Notes under the pieces: model-generated
Databases searched by the model: none
What the model was told of the DNA's origin: nothing
What the model saw: only the letters and a program-made list of their open reading frames with translations
Shown: positions 58,727 through 64,000 of the stretch, one piece after another
Layout of the letters: each line of letters opens with the position of its first letter
Position numbering within the stretch: position 1 is the stretch's first letter
Made by a program: the position numbers and the translations under genes
Source of the DNA: Candidatus Rifleibacteriota bacterium
Lineage (GTDB): Bacteria; Muiribacteriota; Ozemobacteria; Ozemobacterales; Ozemobacteraceae
Length of the DNA: 64,000 nucleotides
Direction: 5' to 3'
NCBI GenBank assembly: GCA_012520995.1
Contig: JAAYNI010000018.1
Location: 1 to 64,000, forward strand

Positions 58727-59605
58727 TTATCTTTTTTTCTTTTCTATTGATTTGAAAGCTTTTAAAGTGTTGTTCAAAAGCATTGTGACAGTCATAGGTC
58801 CTACGCCGCCGGGAACAGGCGTTATATATGAAGCACGTTTTTTAGCTTCTTCAAACTCAACGTCTCCGAATAGCTTGTAAAGGGAAGAGCTTTCAGGGTC
58901 GGGAACATAGGTTATACCCACATCTATAACTACAGCTCCTTCTTTTATCCAAGAACCTTTTATGAAAGCGGGTTGCCCTATGGCAGCAACTAATATGTCA
59001 GCTTGCCCGACCAGTTCCTGGATATTTTGGGTTTTTGAATGGGCTATGGTAACCGTTGCGTTTTCCCTTAAAAGAAGCCTTGCCACAGGTTTGCCTACAA
59101 GGCAGGAGCGGCCGATTACAAGAGCCCTTTTGCCTGCTATTGGTATTTCATAATGCCTGAGAATCTCCATTATACCTTCCGGAGTGCAGGGATAGAGACC
59201 TTCGATTCCCACAGAAAGTTTACCGACATTTATCGGATGGAATCCGTCAACGTCTTTGCAAGGTTTAATTGCATATATTGCCTTAAATGAGTCTAGATGC
59301 TTAGGTATAGGCATCTGAAGCAAAATTCCGTGAATGTCGGGATCTAAGTTTAAAGAAGTTATGGCGTGATCTAATTCTTCTTGAGAAGTGTCTGCAGGGA
59401 GATTGACTGCCTTAGAATAAAAACCGGCCTCCAAGCAAGCTCTATGTTTTGAAGCAACATACTTTGCTGATGGTGGGTCATTGCCAACTAGAATGGTGGC
59501 TAAGCCGGGAGTTTTTCCAGTTTCTGCTCTTAATGCTATAGTCTGTTCTTTTATTTTAGTTCTGATTTGCTTGGAAAGTTCTTTACCGTTAAGCAGTATA
59601 GACAA
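58727..59605 (-). CDS. folD: Bifunctional methylene-THF dehydrogenase/methenyl-THF cyclohydrolase
   Basis: 'LATILVGNDPPSAKYVASKHRACLEAGF', 'GILLQMPIPKHLD', 'CTPEGIMEIL', 'VIGRSCLVGKPVARLLL', 'TPVPGGVGPMTVTMLLNNT'. Confidence 0.97.
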   Translation of the reverse strand: MSILLNGKELSKQIRTKIKEQTIALRAETGKTPGLATILVGNDPPSAKYVASKHRACLEAGFYSKAVNLPADTSQEELDHAITSLNLDPDIHGILLQMPIPKHLDSFKAIYAIKPCKDVDGFHPINVGKLSVGIEGLYPCTPEGIMEILRHYEIPIAGKRALVIGRSCLVGKPVARLLLRENATVTIAHSKTQNIQELVGQADILVAAIGQPAFIKGSWIKEGAVVIDVGITYVPDPESSSLYKLFGDVEFEEAKKRASYITPVPGGVGPMTVTMLLNNTLKAFKSIEKKKR

Positions 59606-59904
59606 GTGTTATCTCCATTTTGAAAATGATATGGAAAGTATACGATCAAAGAAATTTATAATCAAGCTTTCAGTGGCTTGTGTACATAAAAAAGAGGTAT
59701 TAGTAAATTTATAAAAAGCATCATATGTAATCCAAAGTGTATAATGTAAAATATTAAAATATAGGAAAAACTATAAAAATTTTGTTCTAAAAAAGCTATC
59801 TACCAAGGCCTTATCTTTGCTTTTCAAGCATTTTTTTTAAAGCCTTTCTAGGTAAGTAAAATTCAATATGAGTTTTTAATATGAGGAGCAGTAGATAGAA
59901 AAAC

Positions 59905-60906
59905 ATGAAAAATACTATGAAAATTATATCTGTAGGGCTGATAATTACAGTCTTTCTTTTTTGGAGGTATCGAAGTAAAGGAGCTGATATTTTGCTCGGG
60001 ATAAAAGGAACCGATGGAATTGGAAATAAGGGTACTCCAAACAGCACCCAACTGATTGGATTCAGATATTCTCTCAATGAAAGTCCGCGAGGCAATAGTT
60101 ACACCTATGAGATAAAAGATAAAAAGTTCACCTATACGACACTAGCTCATAGCGAATATGCAGAAAGAAGTATTCCTGTAGATAATATGCTGCTTGAAAA
60201 ATTAAAGAAAGTATATGTTGAAGCTGAATGCTATAAATGGGATGGTTACTCTAAATACGATACAAGAGTATTAGATGGATATAACTTTTCTTTGTTATTC
60301 CAGTTTGAAGATGGAAAAAGTTGTTTTGCCAGTGGAAGTAATCGTTCTCCTGAAAACTACAAACAGTTTGTAAAGGGAATGCAAGAATTGCTGGAGCCCC
60401 TAGCTGACAAGATAGTTGAACATGGAAAGCAAAAGAAGATTGCTGAAGGTTTTCCTGGAAAAGTTAAGAAAATAGTCATGAGCTTTGTGCAGCAAGGCAA
60501 TTCTGGAGAGGACAAATATTCTTTCAATATTTATTCTGCAGACTCTAACGATGAAAACAATCTTGATATTTCTATTCGCAGTGTGAGTGAAGAATTTCTT
60601 CCTAAGGGTGATTACAAATACTTTGGGCATCTTGATAAGCAATATGTTGATTTTACTGAGCTAGATAACCTGATAGACAAGTATCAGCTTATAAATTGGT
60701 ATGATTACTATGTTATTGCTCCAGATTCTAACAATATGGAACGATTTAATATATCAATCAAATTTAATGATGGTAAACATCTGTACGCCGATGGAACTGA
60801 AAAACCTGAAAACTATGATGCTTTCAGACAAGAATTCTTGTCTTACATGATCCGGTTTATTGACAGCATCAAAGATGTTTACAAGCCGTATTCGCACAAC
60901 AAATAA
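59905..60906 (+). CDS. Hypothetical secreted/anchored protein with internal domain duplication
   Basis: N-terminal hydrophobic segment; two similar segments ('FSLLFQFEDGKSCFASGSNRSPENYKQFVKGM' and 'FNISIKFNDGKHLYADGTEKPENYDAFRQEF'). Confidence 0.6.
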   Translation: MKNTMKIISVGLIITVFLFWRYRSKGADILLGIKGTDGIGNKGTPNSTQLIGFRYSLNESPRGNSYTYEIKDKKFTYTTLAHSEYAERSIPVDNMLLEKLKKVYVEAECYKWDGYSKYDTRVLDGYNFSLLFQFEDGKSCFASGSNRSPENYKQFVKGMQELLEPLADKIVEHGKQKKIAEGFPGKVKKIVMSFVQQGNSGEDKYSFNIYSADSNDENNLDISIRSVSEEFLPKGDYKYFGHLDKQYVDFTELDNLIDKYQLINWYDYYVIAPDSNNMERFNISIKFNDGKHLYADGTEKPENYDAFRQEFLSYMIRFIDSIKDVYKPYSHNK

Positions 60907-60969
60907 TATTTAAATGTCATCTTTGGGCGTTATATTCGCAGATGGTCACTTAGTGCAGAAGCTAGGTTT

Positions 60970-60985
60970 TAGGGGTAGGGAGTAG
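60970..60985 (+). repeat. TAGGGNG heptamer-family copy
   Basis: TAGGGG TAGGGAG TAG. Confidence 0.6.
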
Positions 60986-61000
60986 CGAAATAGACCACTA

Positions 61001-61621
61001 TTAGATGTCGTGCTGTTCTGATTGCTGTTCCTTTTGCTGCATAAGGATAATCAGCAGGCCTTTTTCTTTTTCGGAGAATTCCAAGGAGCTATGGCAACAA
61101 GATTCAAAGTAGGCTATTATTTCTTCAGAGCCAATTAAATCATCCATCCAGCCTTCTTCAATCAATATCTCTCTTAGAGAGTCTATTTCGGCTATTAAAG
61201 CTTCTTTTGAGACTTTTTCGCCTGTCAGTAGGCTATTAGCCATTTGAAAAATTTCCAGTGTTTTTTTGTATGAGCTTGGGTAATCTTCTGCACTTTCATT
61301 TTCAAGAGTTGTTTGTATTTCAGTTTCAATGGAAGATTGTGTTGGGCTATGTTTCTCCAGATGAGTTTTTTCAGAATTAATATCTGTTGTGTTTTTCTCT
61401 ATTGTTACAATTTTAGCTATTAAGTATATTAGCATTCCTATTAAAATGGGGTGCAAGAAGAACATTATGGCTGCTCCTCCATCATCGTATTTATCAGCAG
61501 CCAAGCACATAGCTATTGTCCATTGAATTAAAAATACTGTGGTTAGTGTTTCAGACCCTATTTCTATTGGTCCTATATACGACAATAGTCTTCCGACAAA
61601 AAAAAGCGAAGCGAATATCAA
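61001..61621 (-). CDS. Hypothetical membrane protein
   Basis: 206-aa ORF with hydrophobic N-terminal segments and acidic cytosolic-like tail. Confidence 0.5.
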   Translation of the reverse strand: MIFASLFFVGRLLSYIGPIEIGSETLTTVFLIQWTIAMCLAADKYDDGGAAIMFFLHPILIGMLIYLIAKIVTIEKNTTDINSEKTHLEKHSPTQSSIETEIQTTLENESAEDYPSSYKKTLEIFQMANSLLTGEKVSKEALIAEIDSLREILIEEGWMDDLIGSEEIIAYFESCCHSSLEFSEKEKGLLIILMQQKEQQSEQHDI

Positions 61622-62015
61622 TAGAGATACTAGATATCCTGTGATAAAACCAAAATAACTGAAGGAGTACAGAGAAAATACTATGACAAATATAGCTTAT
61701 ATGCCGAAAAGAGTGTTTGCTATATGGCTTTTTAGTTTAACTTTATTGCTGTCAGATTGCATAAAACCACCTGTCGTTAATTATTCTTAAGGATTTTCTC
61801 CGCCTCCAATAATATTTGATGTGAAAGCAGATCTCAAGCTTCTTGACTAAAATTCAAGTGTTTGCTTGATTGTCTGAGTTCATCATCTTCTATCATTGGT
61901 TTCAAGAGTTTTTTTGTGCCTTTCGTGGTTTAGTTTTTTCTGTTTCTGACTCTTGAAATTCAAAAAAAGTTTTTTATATTATCTGATCCAGCTTACTTTT
62001 AAGGAGAACTTCATT

Positions 62016-62387
62016 ATGAAATTCAATTTTTTACACAACAACATCAACGTGCTTGATTTAGACAAAAGCATGAAATTTTATGAAGAAGCTCTGGGACTTA
62101 AAGAAGTAAGACGCATAGAGCCTGAAGATGGCAGCTTTATCATAGTATATTTAGGTGACGGCGAAAGCAGGCACTTGCTTGAGCTTACATGGCTGAGAGA
62201 TAGGAAAGAGCCTTACAATCTCGGAGACAACGAGTTCCACTTGGCTTTTGAAACAGATGACTATGAAGGAGCTCTCAAAAAGCACAAAGACATGGAATGT
62301 GTAGTCTTTGAAAATGACGCAATGGGAATATATTTCATAGCAGATCCTGACAATTACTGGATAGAAATACTGCCTGTTGACTACTAA
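62016..62387 (+). CDS. VOC-family / glyoxalase I-like protein
   Basis: 'NFLHNNINVLDLDKSMKFYEEALGLKEVRRIEPEDGSFIIVYLGDG', 'YFIADPDNYWIEILP'; ATG 62016 with AAGGAG RBS (track starts at 61953). Confidence 0.88.
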   Translation: MKFNFLHNNINVLDLDKSMKFYEEALGLKEVRRIEPEDGSFIIVYLGDGESRHLLELTWLRDRKEPYNLGDNEFHLAFETDDYEGALKKHKDMECVVFENDAMGIYFIADPDNYWIEILPVDY

Positions 62388-62480
62388 GATCGCACCGTGA
62401 CGAGTGGTGAGTGGCGGGTAGCGAGTTGATTGTTTAGGGCTCAATTGCTGAAGCTGATAACTGCTTTGCCATTATTTCTG
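62384..62480 (+). repeat. Dispersed intergenic repeat 'GAGTGGCG' family, copy 3
   Basis: ctaagatcgcaccgtgacgagtggtgagtggcgggtagcgagttgattgtttagggctcaattgctgaagctgataactgctttg; starts at the VOC gene stop codon. Confidence 0.85.
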
Positions 62481-62637
62481 TAGCTTTTAAGGCAAACATC
62501 GGTATAAAATAAATTCTTCAAAGAAAATTTATTTATGCTAAGTCGCAGACTAAGAACAGAGATTTGCAAGTTTACTTGTGAAATCTCTGGATTAAGCTGA
62601 GACAGAGCAAAAGCATATGCCTTTTGAAAGATTTTTG

Positions 62638-62692
62638 TCATCTGTGTAAATCTGCGTAATCTGCGGATTAAAGAATAGGGAGTCGGGGGTAG
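62638..62692. repeat. CTGTGT/CTGCG word repeat plus TAGGGAG-TCGGGGG heptamer copy
   Basis: tcatctgtgtaaatctgcgtaatctgcggattaaagaatagggagtcgggggtag. Confidence 0.7.
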
Positions 62693-62765
62693 CTAGAACA
62701 AATCTGTTCACGGCCCACAGAGTACTACTCACTGTTTGTTAAGTGTATTTCGTGTGGTCTGTGGT

Positions 62766-63788
62766 TTAAAAAAATGTTCTGGAGTTTTTCTGTTGTAAGA
62801 AGGCATCAATACGGGTTTGAACATTCTTTTCCAGATTTCTGTAGAAGAACTGATAATCATAGAGGTGATAAACTCCATCTTGGAAAATACTCAAAACAGG
62901 AGGGTACTCCTTGGAGTTTACGTCTATCACTTTCAGAGCGCCGCGCTCGGGATGAATATAGGCGCCAGTCAGGGCAGGTATCTCGTTTGTGATATCCCCG
63001 TCATAGTTTGTGAAGCAAGCACCCAAATTAAAGGAATTATCAGCTATAATTCCGTCTGTCACCCAGTTCAAAGGGTTTATGGCAAGTGTTTTTGTTCCTT
63101 TTGGTATCATTAGAGAATCATCAATATGTTCGGCTTCGCTGTTAAATGAAATAATTACGCCCGTATCAGTTTCGCCCTCTGCAAATTTAAGGCCCGGATA
63201 TGCCCTCAAATCATTTTCTGCGATGTGCCAGCCAATGGCGTAGCAGGCAACAAGGTTTTTGGTGAAGTCAGCATTGCCTGCATACTCCTTCATCAGACGA
63301 AGGCACAGATCTGCTCCCTGCGAAAAGCCGGCAAGAATAAACGGGCGGTCATTGTTGCAATTATTCAAATAGTATGAAAAGGCATCTTTTATATCAAAAT
63401 AGGCTATTGCAAGATATTTCTCTCTTTCCTGAGGAGGCATCATATAGACATTCAGCCCTACTTGTCGATAATAGGGAGCAAAGAAACGTGCATTGTCATC
63501 GTAAATGCCTTTTTCCATATTTGTCGCTCCGAGAAAGTTTGCCCGTGTTTCTTTGTCATCCATGGCCATATTAAACGATGTTTCAGTTCCGCCGAAAACA
63601 GTAGGGCAGATGAAGAATACATCGGCGGATTTTTCAGACTGTTTGTTTTCAAAATAAGCCCAATTGTTCGCATCCTGCCAATTGATTGTGTTGGTATTTG
63701 AGCTTTTGCTATGGTTTTTGCATGCAGTCAGGGAGAAAATTAAAAATACGGATAAAATTATAGATATGACTTTATTTGTCTGTTTCAT
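62766..63788 (-). CDS. DUF3089-like lipoprotein (alpha/beta-hydrolase-like)
   Basis: Lipobox 'LTAC'; 'DVFFICPTVF', 'RPFILAGFSQGADLCLRLMKEY' nucleophile elbow; 'CYAIGWHI'. Confidence 0.8.
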   Translation of the reverse strand: MKQTNKVISIILSVFLIFSLTACKNHSKSSNTNTINWQDANNWAYFENKQSEKSADVFFICPTVFGGTETSFNMAMDDKETRANFLGATNMEKGIYDDNARFFAPYYRQVGLNVYMMPPQEREKYLAIAYFDIKDAFSYYLNNCNNDRPFILAGFSQGADLCLRLMKEYAGNADFTKNLVACYAIGWHIAENDLRAYPGLKFAEGETDTGVIISFNSEAEHIDDSLMIPKGTKTLAINPLNWVTDGIIADNSFNLGACFTNYDGDITNEIPALTGAYIHPERGALKVIDVNSKEYPPVLSIFQDGVYHLYDYQFFYRNLEKNVQTRIDAFLQQKNSRTFF

Positions 63789-64000
63789 ACATTACCTTCA
63801 AGCGTTATTTTTATTTAAAAATTGCCTTATAATTGTCTAAGTACACAAGATAGTATTTATTACACACATCTGTTCTCGCATAGTATCAGTGAATAGTAGA
63901 GAGTAAAATGTTAGGAACTTAATATTACAACCGATGGTTGCTTTTAGCAAATTAAGGAAGTTAAAGTGAGAGGTTGAATTTGCCTTCGGGAGATGTTCAA

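Noticed and set aside
58645-59904. Possible glycine riboswitch upstream of the gcv genes
   Set aside because: The folD-gcvT gap is only about 80 nt, and the region upstream of folD shows no recognisable glycine aptamer pattern by eye; Infernal with RF00504 would settle it.
60400-61621. Possible phage or defence island near the right end
   Set aside because: No integrase, transposase, nuclease, methyltransferase or other defence motif was found; only unannotated exported/membrane proteins and repeats.

Overview
This is a 64-kb, AT-rich bacterial chromosomal window with dense coding on both strands. I saw no rRNA, tRNA, CRISPR array, prophage or transposase. Recognisable blocks are: a TPR/SpoIID-like pair; a cobalamin adenosyltransferase; a HEAT-repeat/PilT-type ATPase fusion divergent from three prepilin-like genes; an RND tripartite efflux operon; a RelB/DinJ-YafQ toxin-antitoxin module; a TGS/uridine-kinase-like protein; an RsbW-like ATPase-GAF-degenerate GGDEF protein; NADP-type glutamate dehydrogenase; a five-gene Opp/Yej-like ABC importer; a tandem pair of SpoIIE-like membrane phosphatases, one apparently catalytically dead; class I fumarase; a secreted isoamylase/pullulanase-like GH13 enzyme; a 56-aa 2[4Fe-4S] ferredoxin missing from the ORF track; TrmL; a HEAT-repeat/class III adenylate cyclase fusion; and a folD-gcvT-glyA-gcvH-gcvPA-gcvPB-cca cluster. 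The most interesting signals are (i) HEAT repeats fused to two unrelated output modules, (ii) the active/pseudo-phosphatase pair, (iii) the K/I/J-like minor pseudopilin cluster beside the HEAT-PilT fusion, and (iv) several dispersed intergenic repeat families (a G-rich TAGGGNG heptamer, a roughly 100-bp GAGTGGCGGGT element, AACACAGATT/CTGTGTTCTGTGG words) that cluster at gene 3' ends and flank the toxin-antitoxin module. The taxon is uncertain. The gene content is reminiscent of deep-branching Gram-negative-type lineages such as Candidatus Riflebacteria, but that is only a guess. All family calls are by eye from protein motifs; no database search was run.
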